Source: a virus
Direction: 5' to 3' (one strand)
Virus record (IMG/VR): IMGVR_UViG_3300027906_000046
Location: 1 to 42,220 of that record
Length of the DNA stretch: 42,220 nucleotides
In this document: positions 31,691 to 39,540 of the stretch, piece by piece
Layout of the letters: the number at the start of each line of letters is the position of its first letter
Position numbering within the stretch: the stretch's first letter is position 1
Made by a program: the position numbers and the translations under genes
Notes under the pieces: generated by a model
Told to the model about the DNA's origin: nothing
Databases searched by the model: none
What the model saw: the letters and a program-made list of their open reading frames with translations, nothing else

Positions 31691-32141
31691 CTTCCATACC
31701 TGCTGTTCTTAAACGAGTTATATGTCCTAATTGCCATTGTTTTGCCTCTAGACCTTTCATTATACCTAGCCATTTATTTCTCATTAAAGCTACTTCGTTA
31801 ATTAACGTTTCAAAATCAATTACTTCATCTTCTCCATCAACATACTTTTCAGCATCTCTTGTTGACAAAGCTCTAGCATAACTTTCTAGGTAATTTTTAA
31901 AATGTTTACGTCTAATTTTTCTTAATTGAATATTAAGAAAATTTAACACAGCCTCAATTTCTTGAAGCTGGCTAAATCTTATTTCTGTTTGAGCTGGAAG
32001 TTCTTTTAAGTTCTTTTCAATATTCCCATATATCCCTGACTCTTTCCTAGCGACTAATAACTCGCCTTCAAAGTGTTCTAAGAAATCTGGCAATACTGCT
32101 AGATTATGTGTTACTTTAGAGTACCAATTAGTTGTAATCAT
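31677..32141 (-). CDS. UvsY-like recombination mediator (probable), 154 aa
   Basis: The C-terminal half (FETLINEVALMRNKWLGIMKGLEAKQWQLGHITRLRTAGMED) resembles the end of T4 UvsY (YWGILLDFCSGALDAIKSRGFAIKHIQDMRAFEAG) by residue pattern and length, and the gene follows uvsX by one small gene. UvsY loads UvsX onto gp32-covered single-stranded DNA. I place the start at the ATG at 32141, which has GGAGACT directly upstream; the frame opens earlier at 32183, but those codons overlap the acidic tail of the previous gene. Similarity is distant, so the call is inference from context and pattern. Confidence 0.6.
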   Translation of the reverse strand: MITTNWYSKVTHNLAVLPDFLEHFEGELLVARKESGIYGNIEKNLKELPAQTEIRFSQLQEIEAVLNFLNIQLRKIRRKHFKNYLESYARALSTRDAEKYVDGEDEVIDFETLINEVALMRNKWLGIMKGLEAKQWQLGHITRLRTAGMEDVSL

Positions 32142-32397
32142 AGTCTCCGTCATCATCATAGTCTCCGTCGTCACCTTCCTCATAAAGAGGATCGTCTATC
32201 ACGTCGTCGATCAGTTCTTCCATTATGTCGTCCGATTCAGCTAATGCTTCTAGTGTTTCATCTTCTATACCATTATCTTGTAATGTTGTTAGAAAATGCT
32301 GACCTGCTCTAACTTTATCTTTTTCAGGAATATACTCTTGTAAGCACTTCCAAGTTTCAACTACTACGTCTGTAGTGAATGAAGTTTCTTCTGCCAT
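32128..32397 (-). CDS. Acidic small protein between uvsX and UvsY-like gene, 89 aa
   Basis: Function not recognised. A very acidic C-terminal tail (residues 62-87, mostly Asp, Glu, Gly, Tyr) follows a short helical part. I recall similar small acidic proteins after uvsX in marine T4-like phages. An acidic tail of this kind could contact basic DNA-binding partners or mimic DNA. It is four bases downstream of uvsX's stop and overlaps the UvsY-like start. Confidence 0.75.
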   Translation of the reverse strand: MAEETSFTTDVVVETWKCLQEYIPEKDKVRAGQHFLTTLQDNGIEDETLEALAESDDIMEELIDDVIDDPLYEEGDDGDYDDDGDYDYN

Positions 32398-32401
32398 AGT
32401 T

Positions 32402-33487
32402 TTACTCCGATGCTATGTTATCTTCTTGAGGTTCTTCGTCCCCAATGCTACTTATATTATCATCTTGAGTTTTACTACCGCCAGAAAGTATATCATCCAT
32501 TACTTTCTGAAGTCTTTCTCCAGTCCATTGCTTACGAAATTCTTTAATTTCTTCGCCAGCTAATGTAGTATATTTGAGCTTGTTGCCGTCTTTTAAAATA
32601 ATACCGTTCTTTTCAAACATTTCAAGTAATCCACTATAAGGATCCATTCCTCTATCATAAGGAATTTTTACTTGTACTGCTTCAAACGGTTTAGAGTAAC
32701 GAGTTTTCATTACTTTACAGCCTGCTCTAATACCTCGAACATCACTTATTTTATTTCCATCTTCATCTTCTTTTAGTTTCAATTTTTTCATTGCTACTAC
32801 AATACTTGAAGCATAGATAAATCCTTGTCCGCCTGATATCTTATCATCAGGGTCAAACATATCTTGTGAAGCATAAGTGTGATTTGTACACACCATACCT
32901 ACATTATAAGCACCAATCATATTAACAGTATTACGAACAAGAGCTGTTAAGGCTTTAGGTTTACGACCCATATCACCTTTCATATCACCCTTATCAAACT
33001 GATCTACATCTGTTGGTGTTAATAACATACCCAATGAATCAATTACAAATAATACTTTAGGACGTTCTTCACTATCCATTTCTTTGTAATCTTTCATAAA
33101 CTTGCTAATAGTTAAAGCAACATCATCTATCATACTCATTGATAATTTTAAAAGTTTGCTAGAATCTGTACTTACACCTAATGCTTGTAGCCAAGTTTCA
33201 TCTAAGGCATTCTCTGAGTCAACTAATACTACAAAGATACCTTGTTCTTGGGCGTGTTTTACAATATTTCCTGCCGCGAAATAACTTTTACCTGCTCCTG
33301 ATTCACCAGCAAATACAGTTACTTTGCCTAGTGGTACACCTCTATTAAAGTCGCCACTAATAAGGTAATTCAAACAATAATTACCTGTGCTGATCCAATC
33401 CGTTGGATCATGAAAGCCAACACTTAATCCGTCAATGGATTTTGTTATGTCTTTTCTAAATTTACTTACGTCGAATGGTTTTGGCAT
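32402..33487 (-). CDS. uvsX: UvsX RecA-like recombinase
   Basis: The 361-residue protein has Walker A GESGAGKS at 61-68 and RecA-core segments such as VLVDSENAL (about 85-93), VLFVIDSLGML (about 148-158) and ISGGQGF (near 218). It is close in length to T4 UvsX (about 390). It forms filaments on single-stranded DNA for strand exchange and recombination-dependent replication. The C-terminal 40 residues are acidic. It starts after a strong terminator, so it is probably read from its own start or by read-through from gp32; no sigma70 promoter is visible in the 64 bases upstream. Confidence 0.97.
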   Translation of the reverse strand: MPKPFDVSKFRKDITKSIDGLSVGFHDPTDWISTGNYCLNYLISGDFNRGVPLGKVTVFAGESGAGKSYFAAGNIVKHAQEQGIFVVLVDSENALDETWLQALGVSTDSSKLLKLSMSMIDDVALTISKFMKDYKEMDSEERPKVLFVIDSLGMLLTPTDVDQFDKGDMKGDMGRKPKALTALVRNTVNMIGAYNVGMVCTNHTYASQDMFDPDDKISGGQGFIYASSIVVAMKKLKLKEDEDGNKISDVRGIRAGCKVMKTRYSKPFEAVQVKIPYDRGMDPYSGLLEMFEKNGIILKDGNKLKYTTLAGEEIKEFRKQWTGERLQKVMDDILSGGSKTQDDNISSIGDEEPQEDNIASE

Positions 33488-33510
33488 ATCTTCCTTCCTT
33501 GATTAAAAAA

Positions 33511-33536
33511 GTGTAACAGGCCGAAACCTGTTACAC
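33511..33536 (-). terminator. Strong intrinsic terminator between gp32 and uvsX
   Basis: A perfect 10-bp stem (33511-33520 with 33527-33536) has a 6-base loop and is followed on the minus strand by TTTTTT. It lies 15 bases past the gp32 stop. It would limit read-through into uvsX, keeping gp32 more abundant than UvsX. Confidence 0.92.
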
Positions 33537-33550
33537 AGTTCTTACTAATA

Positions 33551-34564
33551 TTACTTCTGTTGTCTGTCACGGATCATAGCAAGAATATCATCTGCTCGTT
33601 TTGCCGAAGTACTTTCAACAGGTTGTGCTGGAGCCGGTTCAGTTTGAACTGGTTCAGCGGTTGGTGTTGGTGCTGGAGCAACAGTTTCAGTTGTAGTAGC
33701 AACAACAGGCTGTTCAACAGCCGGAGCGGGAGACGTTGTTGCTGTAGTTTTTGTTGTTGTTCCTTGTGGAGCACTTACACCAGCCGGACGATAATAAGCA
33801 CCATATTTCTCAGTATCGTAAGGCTTACCATCAACTGACTCTTCAAACATTTGTTTGATTATATTGAGTTCAGCTTCTGAAGGTTTCTTAGGTAAGAAAT
33901 CATTTAAAGTATACAAACCATGTTTGTCAATAGCCGACTGCTCTGCTTCACTTAATGGACTTTCTTTTCTAGCCCATTTCGAAGTTGAATAATCAGCATA
34001 TCCACCTTTAGTTGTTTTAGTTACACGGAAGTCTAATCCAGCTGTAGAATCAGTTGGTAATTCTTCCATTTCAGGATCCATTAAACTTGCTTTAATAATA
34101 TTAAACAGTTGTGGTCCCATAATAAATCTACGAATTGGATTTTCTGGAGTTGAATCTTCAGTTAGAGGATTTTCTCTAACAAATCCTTGAAAAACGTATG
34201 AACGTTTTTTCCAGTATTTACGACCCATGTCTTCTAGTGAGCTGTCTTTAAACCAAGGTCTAACCTCAGATAAAATTGGACATGAACCTACTGGTTCCCA
34301 CATTTCCATACAAGGTACTTGTACAGTTACAGGCTTACTATCAACTTGACCTTTAATACCTTGGAAAGGTAATCTAATCATTTGACGTTCTGCCCAGAAA
34401 AATGTATTACTAGAGTCTCCGTCAGGGAGAAATCTTAGTGTAGTACTTTCGTTTTCTTGGATATTCCAGTGTGGGAAAATGGCGTTGTCGCCACCTGTGT
34501 TACTGCCTGATTGGCGTGTTTCTTGAGCTTGTAACCTAGCTCGTATTTCTGCTAATGATGCCAT
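33551..34564 (-). CDS. 32: gp32 single-stranded DNA-binding protein
   Basis: The 337-residue product has the gp32-like core: FLPDGDSSNTFFWAER (about 46-61), a VQVPCMEMW...CP segment (about 81-96; C85 and C95 candidate zinc-site residues) and FVRENPLTEDS (about 129-139). The C-terminal third is a Pro/Thr/Ala-rich linker (about 255-315) followed by a helical basic tip (ADDILAMIRDRQQK), unlike the acidic tail of T4 gp32. It coats single-stranded DNA and organises replication and recombination. An early sigma70 promoter and a late box lie upstream. Confidence 0.92.
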   Translation of the reverse strand: MASLAEIRARLQAQETRQSGSNTGGDNAIFPHWNIQENESTTLRFLPDGDSSNTFFWAERQMIRLPFQGIKGQVDSKPVTVQVPCMEMWEPVGSCPILSEVRPWFKDSSLEDMGRKYWKKRSYVFQGFVRENPLTEDSTPENPIRRFIMGPQLFNIIKASLMDPEMEELPTDSTAGLDFRVTKTTKGGYADYSTSKWARKESPLSEAEQSAIDKHGLYTLNDFLPKKPSEAELNIIKQMFEESVDGKPYDTEKYGAYYRPAGVSAPQGTTTKTTATTSPAPAVEQPVVATTTETVAPAPTPTAEPVQTEPAPAQPVESTSAKRADDILAMIRDRQQK

Positions 34565-34634
34565 TATATGCCTCCTATGTGCCTTTGTTTATTTGCCTTG
34601 ATAAAACATAATTCCAATTATGTCTTAACATTTA

Positions 34635-34642
34635 TATTTATC
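34635..34642 (-). promoter_or_regulatory. Late promoter (GATAAATA) for gp32
   Basis: On the minus strand GATAAATA matches NATAAATA, about 71 bases upstream of the gp32 ATG at 34564. T4 gene 32 likewise has promoters for more than one period. It fits continued production of gp32 late in infection. Confidence 0.55.
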
Positions 34643-34694
34643 AATAATCTTTATAATCATTAATAATATTGGCTCTATCATTTAACTTTTACAT

Positions 34695-34722
34695 TATATA
34701 ACAGAACCGCTACTGAAGTCAA
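34695..34722 (-). promoter_or_regulatory. Early sigma70 promoter with extended -10 for gp32
   Basis: On the minus strand TTGACT (34717-34722) and TATATA (34695-34700) are 16 bases apart with TGT before the -10, an extended -10 site. An alternative -10 (TATAAT at 34693-34698) has an 18-base spacing. It begins transcription of gp32 with a leader of about 120 bases that may hold translational control; none was identified. Confidence 0.75.
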
Positions 34723-34728
34723 GTCTTT

Positions 34729-35325
34729 TTATAAACTTTTTCTCCATTCCGAGTATATACGATCGCTTTTAGCGTCCCATTTACACTCTAGTACTTCACA
34801 GCCGTATTTTTTAGCCCATTCGTAGTTAAGTTCGAATGTCCACGGAAAGAACTGTATTTCATCTACACCTTTCCAAGGATGATCTCCAATACCTGGATTT
34901 TGGCGCCAATATAACATACCGCCTGGCTTTACTAAACTAACTGCTTTTTCAACTTGTGGTTCAACATCTTCTGCTGTTCCAAAGTTCAAACTACCTAAAA
35001 CAAATGCTATATCCCATTGTTTGCCATTTGCTTCAAATTCTTCAATACTAACTACTTCGTCTGCTTTATCGTTAGCAGGATCAAATCCGTATAGTTGGTC
35101 ACCTAACTTTTCTTTAAATTCATTAAACCCACAGCCAATATCAATCACAGTATCGTTAGGTCCTACTTTATCTAATAATGCCCAACCACTATGTTCATAA
35201 TGCTTGTAATTTGGTTTCCAGTTATTGCCAAAGTATTTGTTTACTGTTGCTTTATCCACTTTATTTCCCCCTTGATCTCTTTTCCAATGATTTCTAAAAT
35301 AATCATTAAGTTTATTTTTATCCAT
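34729..35325 (-). CDS. SAM methyltransferase, paralogue of 38840-39532
   Basis: Motif I DIGCGFNEF (about 61-69) and LVKPGGMLYWR (about 130-140, the post-motif strand) mark a class I SAM methyltransferase. FDPANDKADEV (75-85) is motif II. Residues KYFGNNWKP and YEHSGWALLDKV match the paralogue at 38840-39532 (KKYFTTTWQP, YKYSGLSIIDEV). Substrate unknown. The gene sits upstream of the gp32 promoter and is the last of the accessory block. Confidence 0.88.
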   Translation of the reverse strand: MDKNKLNDYFRNHWKRDQGGNKVDKATVNKYFGNNWKPNYKHYEHSGWALLDKVGPNDTVIDIGCGFNEFKEKLGDQLYGFDPANDKADEVVSIEEFEANGKQWDIAFVLGSLNFGTAEDVEPQVEKAVSLVKPGGMLYWRQNPGIGDHPWKGVDEIQFFPWTFELNYEWAKKYGCEVLECKWDAKSDRIYSEWRKSL

Positions 35326-35330
35326 TTAAC

Positions 35331-36032
35331 CTACTCTTGCTTAAATAAATTTATATCATCTACTATCTGTTCTAATAGACGTCTTTGTTTATGTGTCCAA
35401 CGTTTTATAACTTTTACAAACTCGTCAGCATCTACTTCTATATCTAAATCTTTTCCTAAACTAGTTATAAAATCTCTTTGCCATTTTTCAATAAACCAAG
35501 TGTTGTAACTAAAATCTCTATCTACGTCTACTTCTTTTATACGTCTTATGTATTCAGGGTAATCAGGACAGTTGTCATGAGATACTACTGACTCTCTATC
35601 TTCTTTTGGATGGTAAAGAAATTCTGATAGATACCAATATTTTCTTTTAGTTTGACTTTTCTTATGTTCAATAGTATCGTTATCATCATAAAGATTTTTC
35701 ATTCTGCTATTAACTAAACACCAAAAAAGTTCTCCAGGCGTATGAGGAGTAATTGATACAACGTAATCGCCTTTTAATTTTTTTCGAGCATTCCAAGGAT
35801 CGTGTGGTCCTTCTGATCCAAAAAGTGAAGCATCTATTTTTAAGTCAGGTAAAGGATCAAACTCATGTCCAGCACACCATTCAGGAACATACTTCCATCT
35901 ATTATGTCCTTGTTCATGTGGAACAAATCTATACTGGGCAACCTGATCTTTAAAGCCCTTTGATATAGCATAGGCTAAAAATTGTCCGCCGGCGCCTACA
36001 GGATATACTATTCTGAGATTAGTCTTCTTCAT
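35331..36032 (-). CDS. Sulfotransferase-like P-loop protein, 233 aa
   Basis: The N-terminal strand-loop IVYPVGAGGQFLAY resembles the P-loop-like phosphosulfate-binding loop of phage and bacterial sulfotransferases, and is similar to the start of the 7847-8530 protein. The later part is rich in charged and aromatic residues. Neither PAPS-binding nor acceptor residues are identifiable with certainty. It is first in a row of three proteins with related N-termini (35331, 36029, 36978), separated by one membrane-protein gene. ATGA overlap with the upstream gene. Confidence 0.65.
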   Translation of the reverse strand: MKKTNLRIVYPVGAGGQFLAYAISKGFKDQVAQYRFVPHEQGHNRWKYVPEWCAGHEFDPLPDLKIDASLFGSEGPHDPWNARKKLKGDYVVSITPHTPGELFWCLVNSRMKNLYDDNDTIEHKKSQTKRKYWYLSEFLYHPKEDRESVVSHDNCPDYPEYIRRIKEVDVDRDFSYNTWFIEKWQRDFITSLGKDLDIEVDADEFVKVIKRWTHKQRRLLEQIVDDINLFKQE

Positions 36033-36628
36033 GCTTCAGCTATCCAAACGTCTTTCTCAAATATAAAGTCAGCGTCAATATTAAATTCGTTTCTAAGCCA
36101 TTCACGGCCGGGCTGTCTTAAAGGTAAGTTATTCTTATATACAAATTCTAGTATTGCTTTATTTTGTTCTGTTATTTGGTGATTCATTGTAGTGTTATCT
36201 CTGTACCATTCGTAATTAGGATAACTAATATCCCAACCACCTGCTTCATGCCACCACTTGTAGCACTCGTTATCCGATCTATAACACATTACAATTTTGC
36301 TTTCTGGAAACGTTTCTTTAATTTCATTTAGATAATAAGCAAAGTTATGACTTAATATTAACTTAATATCATCTTCTTTACCAGAATAACTTTTTGCTAT
36401 TTCTTCTTTCCACAAGTCAAATGACCCTAACTCTTTATCTAACCATTGTCCGTTAAGCATACCAGGACCATAATAGTTTCCTTTATGTCCACTGTACTTG
36501 TGATGTGTGTATTGTTTTTCGGGTACTAAATCTGTATTATCAACGTTAGTACCATAATCTCTAATATGTTGACTTACACCACTCCAACGACTACCAGGTG
36601 CTCCTGTAAAAAATATCCAATTCTTCAT
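36029..36628 (-). CDS. Sulfotransferase-like P-loop protein, 199 aa
   Basis: The first strand leads into GAPGSRWSGV (about 8-17), a loop like the phosphosulfate-binding GxxGSRxS loop of sulfotransferases. IVMCYRSDNEC (about 102-112) corresponds to the RxxxS stretch that contacts the 3'-phosphate in that family. This makes it the best sulfotransferase candidate of the three neighbours. The acceptor is unknown. It overlaps the membrane protein upstream by four bases. Confidence 0.75.
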   Translation of the reverse strand: MKNWIFFTGAPGSRWSGVSQHIRDYGTNVDNTDLVPEKQYTHHKYSGHKGNYYGPGMLNGQWLDKELGSFDLWKEEIAKSYSGKEDDIKLILSHNFAYYLNEIKETFPESKIVMCYRSDNECYKWWHEAGGWDISYPNYEWYRDNTTMNHQITEQNKAILEFVYKNNLPLRQPGREWLRNEFNIDADFIFEKDVWIAEA

Positions 36629-36978
36629 GTATATACACTTCCTATTATAAAGTAGTCAACTATAAATGTTAGTTCAGCACCCAAAAATACTGCTACCCAA
36701 TAGTTGCCTATCCAATCCCATAACTGCTTGATTACCCACCAAGCACATAATACTCTTATAGAGTATAACACATCAGCCCATATTATGTCAAGCCATAAAA
36801 ATGAATCTGCTTCAAAATAGTTGTAAAATACTAAATTGTCGTATATAAAACTTAATTGGGCCATAAAGAATACAGCCCAATAGTAGTTTAAGTATTTGTT
36901 TAAAAACTTAACTAGCGGTCCAGAAACTGCTAGTCTATAGAATACATAGATGACGTTAGTTAACGCCAACTCAAACAT
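36625..36978 (-). CDS. Membrane protein with internal duplication, 117 aa
   Basis: Four hydrophobic segments are visible. The two halves are related: RLAVSGPLVKFLNKYLNYYW...AQLSFIYDN and RVLCAWWVIKQLWDWIGNYW...AELTFIVDY, each ending with an acidic residue in a hydrophobic context. This is an internal tandem duplication. It is in the same operon as tctC but is shorter than the typical TctB and lacks any certain TctB motif; it could still replace it, or be a separate holin-like or transport protein. The start overlaps the stop of the preceding gene as TAATG. Confidence 0.7.
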   Translation of the reverse strand: MFELALTNVIYVFYRLAVSGPLVKFLNKYLNYYWAVFFMAQLSFIYDNLVFYNYFEADSFLWLDIIWADVLYSIRVLCAWWVIKQLWDWIGNYWVAVFLGAELTFIVDYFIIGSVYT

Positions 36979-37643
36979 TATTTTACTCTAGACTCGTCAT
37001 GAGGTAAACTGCCATCATTTAACAGTCCATCTCTTTTACGTTTATCTAACCAGCTATGTTCAACACTATGAACATATTTGGCATTTGGATCTTTGTTAAG
37101 AATGTAGTGAAGTCTTTCATCACTAGCATTTACTGGAATATTAAGCAAAGTGTCTAACGACTTTAAATATTGATGTCTAAACAAGTACAGCAATTCTACA
37201 CTTAAGAAAACGTGAGGATATGCTGTAAGATCTTCAATCTTATTAAGAAAGTTGTGATAGCTTTCTACTCCTCTTTTTCTTAATTGTCCTTGTGCCATAA
37301 TATTTTGATCTCTACCAATAATACCAACTTGAAGATTACCTACTTTGTTCAGTTCGCTTAATACTTCTTTATAATTAGGATAGACTGTTTGCTTTTTTCC
37401 GTCTATAATATCTACATAAGGACCACTTACACTAAGAACCCAGTTATTACTAATAGACCAATCATAGTCTTTAATAGTTTCAGGCTTAGACCAAATATCT
37501 TTAAATGGTGCTGAATCGTGATTTATCCAGTATTCTCTTAACAGGTCATCCCAACCTGATACATCATCATGTAATGATAATGCTTTAGAGTAAAGGTGAT
37601 TACCAGACCCTTGAGGCCCGGTAATTACTAAAATGTTTGTCAT
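36978..37643 (-). CDS. P-loop (sulfotransferase- or kinase-like) protein, 221 aa
   Basis: The first strand leads to TGPQGSGNHL (about 8-17), a GxxGSG.. P-loop-like sequence in which the usual lysine is replaced by Asn-His. NLQVGIIGRDQN (about 103-114) corresponds to a Rxx..motif-type strand. It is most likely a sulfotransferase-like enzyme; a nucleotide kinase is an alternative. It is directly downstream of tctC (TAATG overlap) and upstream of the duplicated membrane protein. Confidence 0.65.
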   Translation of the reverse strand: MTNILVITGPQGSGNHLYSKALSLHDDVSGWDDLLREYWINHDSAPFKDIWSKPETIKDYDWSISNNWVLSVSGPYVDIIDGKKQTVYPNYKEVLSELNKVGNLQVGIIGRDQNIMAQGQLRKRGVESYHNFLNKIEDLTAYPHVFLSVELLYLFRHQYLKSLDTLLNIPVNASDERLHYILNKDPNAKYVHSVEHSWLDKRKRDGLLNDGSLPHDESRVK

Positions 37644-38695
37644 TATTTTACAAGTTTCTCTTTGTATACTGCTGGAATACTTAAAGCATCATTTGAAAAC
37701 TTAATTAAGTCTCTTAATGAGTCTTCTGTAATAAACGACATCAAAGTATCTCTTTGATTGTTGCCTGCTTCACCAATAATCCAATCATACTTTCCAACTT
37801 TCTTTTGGATAGCCTTGATTGCTTGAGGATCTTTAGACATCTCTAACAAAGCCGCCTGTAGTTTCTCAGCATTAGGATTGCCTTTGTTTACCCAGAACGC
37901 TTTTTGTAATGAATCACGGAATGATTTTACAAGTTTATAAGCATCATACATTGGTCCTGATGGAGCAACACCCCATTTTTCTTCAAATAGGATTTCCATT
38001 TGTAAACCTGGATAGTTAGGATCGTCAGCGTGTGATCCGTCTGCTTGTAGAATACCATGATGGAACCAAACTGATGTGTCTGGGTTAGAAGCAACGTGCT
38101 TCTTATATGCCGCAGGATTTTCTCTGTCAACAGTTAGCTCACCACGTTTAAATGCTAAACGTCTAGCGCCACCGTTACCAAATCCTGGTACCCAGTTAAC
38201 GTGTTCTTTAAAACAAGCTGAATACTCATCAATTGATTTTCCTGGTCCACATAATAACATTGCCATTCCCATAGCATCAGGTACACGACCCGACTTTGAA
38301 GCAAAGATAATGTTTTCCATGTCAGTATCAAATCTCTTACCAACAATAATGTTTAAGTTCATCATACCAATTGATTCCCAATCAGCATAGTTATAGTCTA
38401 CATCTTCTTGTAAGAATGATACACCGTTACCACCATGTGATACCATAACAATAGTATCATCAAATCTTAGTTCGTTTTGAAAGGCGTTAACTGCCGGGAT
38501 ATCTCTAGCACCTGGAAAGTTTCTAAGTTTTAAAGTATCTTCTGGCATAAACCTTTGTAGTTCTTTAAGAACAATTTCAGTCCATACAGTTGTTCCTGAA
38601 CCGGGCTTCTGCGGTACAACAAACGTAAACGTTTCAGCAAAAGCTGAACCTGTAATGCCTAGTGTTAATACTAAAGCCATTAATAGTTTTTTCAT
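37643..38695 (-). CDS. tctC: TctC-like periplasmic tricarboxylate-binding protein
   Basis: The start is set at the ATG at 38695, which gives a clear Sec signal peptide (MKKLLMALVLTLGITGSAFA, cleavage after AFA) with an AAGAGGA ribosome binding site; the open frame continues upstream to 38728. The mature protein begins with a FVVPQKPGSGTTVW loop and has the domain arrangement of the tripartite tricarboxylate transporter (Bug/TctC) substrate-binding proteins, length about 330. It would bind a carboxylate or similar solute in the periplasm and deliver it to TctA/TctB. Phage-borne, probably taken from a host. The large leader (38696-38840) has a candidate late promoter. Confidence 0.85.
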   Translation of the reverse strand: MKKLLMALVLTLGITGSAFAETFTFVVPQKPGSGTTVWTEIVLKELQRFMPEDTLKLRNFPGARDIPAVNAFQNELRFDDTIVMVSHGGNGVSFLQEDVDYNYADWESIGMMNLNIIVGKRFDTDMENIIFASKSGRVPDAMGMAMLLCGPGKSIDEYSACFKEHVNWVPGFGNGGARRLAFKRGELTVDRENPAAYKKHVASNPDTSVWFHHGILQADGSHADDPNYPGLQMEILFEEKWGVAPSGPMYDAYKLVKSFRDSLQKAFWVNKGNPNAEKLQAALLEMSKDPQAIKAIQKKVGKYDWIIGEAGNNQRDTLMSFITEDSLRDLIKFSNDALSIPAVYKEKLVK

Positions 38696-38839
38696 TTTAT
38701 TTTCCTCTTGATTGTCAGAATTCAACAAGGAGTACTTGTCTCTTTCTTTTACGTTGTTTTTGAAATTTACACTTTGAACTCTGACACTCGTCTAAGTTTG
38801 TGTAGTTGTGAAGTAGCAATACAGCTCTGTATTACAATT

Positions 38840-39532
38840 TTATTTATCGTTTTTTCTTAGTACAAAGTAATATCTTATACCTCGTTCATTTACTTCTTGT
38901 TCGAGGGTTAAAATACTACAATTTAAAGCACTAGCAGAATTAATAATAAACTCATTAGTCCAATTAAAAAATTCTATCCATTGTGCCTCAGGAGCCTTGT
39001 GCTGTTCTCCTGGGTTAACTCTAAAGTATAATAATCCGTTGGGCTTTGTTAAGTTAACAGCATTCTTTAATTCAGCATATATTGTATCTACAGTACCAAA
39101 ATTAATACTACCTAAACAAATAGTAACATCATATTGTTCAGGCGACTTGTATTCTAATATACTGCTATTAATATCTGCTCTTTCATTGTACGGATCTACA
39201 CCAATTAAGTTGTTTATCTTTCCTTTGAATTCATTATAGCCACAGCCTAAGTCTAAAACTTTTAAAGGATTTAAACTGTTAACTTCATCTATAATACTTA
39301 ATCCACTATACTTGTACTTTTTTGTAATAGGTTGCCACGTGGTGGTAAAATACTTTTTAAGTACGTGATAGTGGATAAGCTCTGTTAACTCTTTAACATT
39401 AGTAAACTCAATGTCTTTGATGTTAACACCAAAAGTTCCATTGATTGCCTGCTGTAAGAGTTTATTGTTATCTAATAGCTGTGGACTAGATTGAAACATA
39501 GTACACAGTCTATCTAAAACTCTACGATTCAT
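38840..39532 (-). CDS. SAM methyltransferase, paralogue of 34729-35325
   Basis: Motif I VLDLGCGYNEF (about 92-102) and GVDPYNERADI (about 111-121) are class I SAM methyltransferase motifs; LTKPNGLLYFRVNPGE (about 172-187) is the later strand-loop. It is paralogous to 34729-35325 with a longer N-terminus (about 70 residues extra). It sits in the tct operon between the SAP-like gene and tctC. Substrate unknown. Confidence 0.88.
   Translation of the reverse strand: MNRRVLDRLCTMFQSSPQLLDNNKLLQQAINGTFGVNIKDIEFTNVKELTELIHYHVLKKYFTTTWQPITKKYKYSGLSIIDEVNSLNPLKVLDLGCGYNEFKGKINNLIGVDPYNERADINSSILEYKSPEQYDVTICLGSINFGTVDTIYAELKNAVNLTKPNGLLYFRVNPGEQHKAPEAQWIEFFNWTNEFIINSASALNCSILTLEQEVNERGIRYYFVLRKNDK
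38841..38848 (-). promoter_or_regulatory. Candidate late promoter (GATAAATA) before tctC
   Basis: The minus strand reads GATAAATA (NATAAATA), about 146 bases upstream of the tctC ATG and overlapping the last codons of the preceding gene. Because it uses the codons for a C-terminal Asp-Lys-stop, chance is possible. The intergenic stretch 38696-38839 holds no gene I can find and no sigma70 promoter; a short inverted repeat (AATACAG/CTGTATT) near 38819-38835 lacks a T-run. Confidence 0.4.
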
Positions 39533-39540
39533 TAATTACC

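Noticed and set aside
33560-33838. 92-codon plus-strand frame full of Cys, Ser and Trp
   Set aside because: It is the complement of the Pro/Thr/Ala-rich linker of gp32; the composition is produced by that linker.
36625-36978. Calling this membrane protein TctB
   Set aside because: Too short and no TctB motif; internal duplication is a better description.
38076-38390. 104-codon plus-strand frame inside tctC
   Set aside because: Shadow of tctC; no promoter or ribosome binding site.
38819-38835. Short inverted repeat AATACAG/CTGTATT as a terminator
   Set aside because: No T-run follows on either strand and the loop would be only two to four bases.
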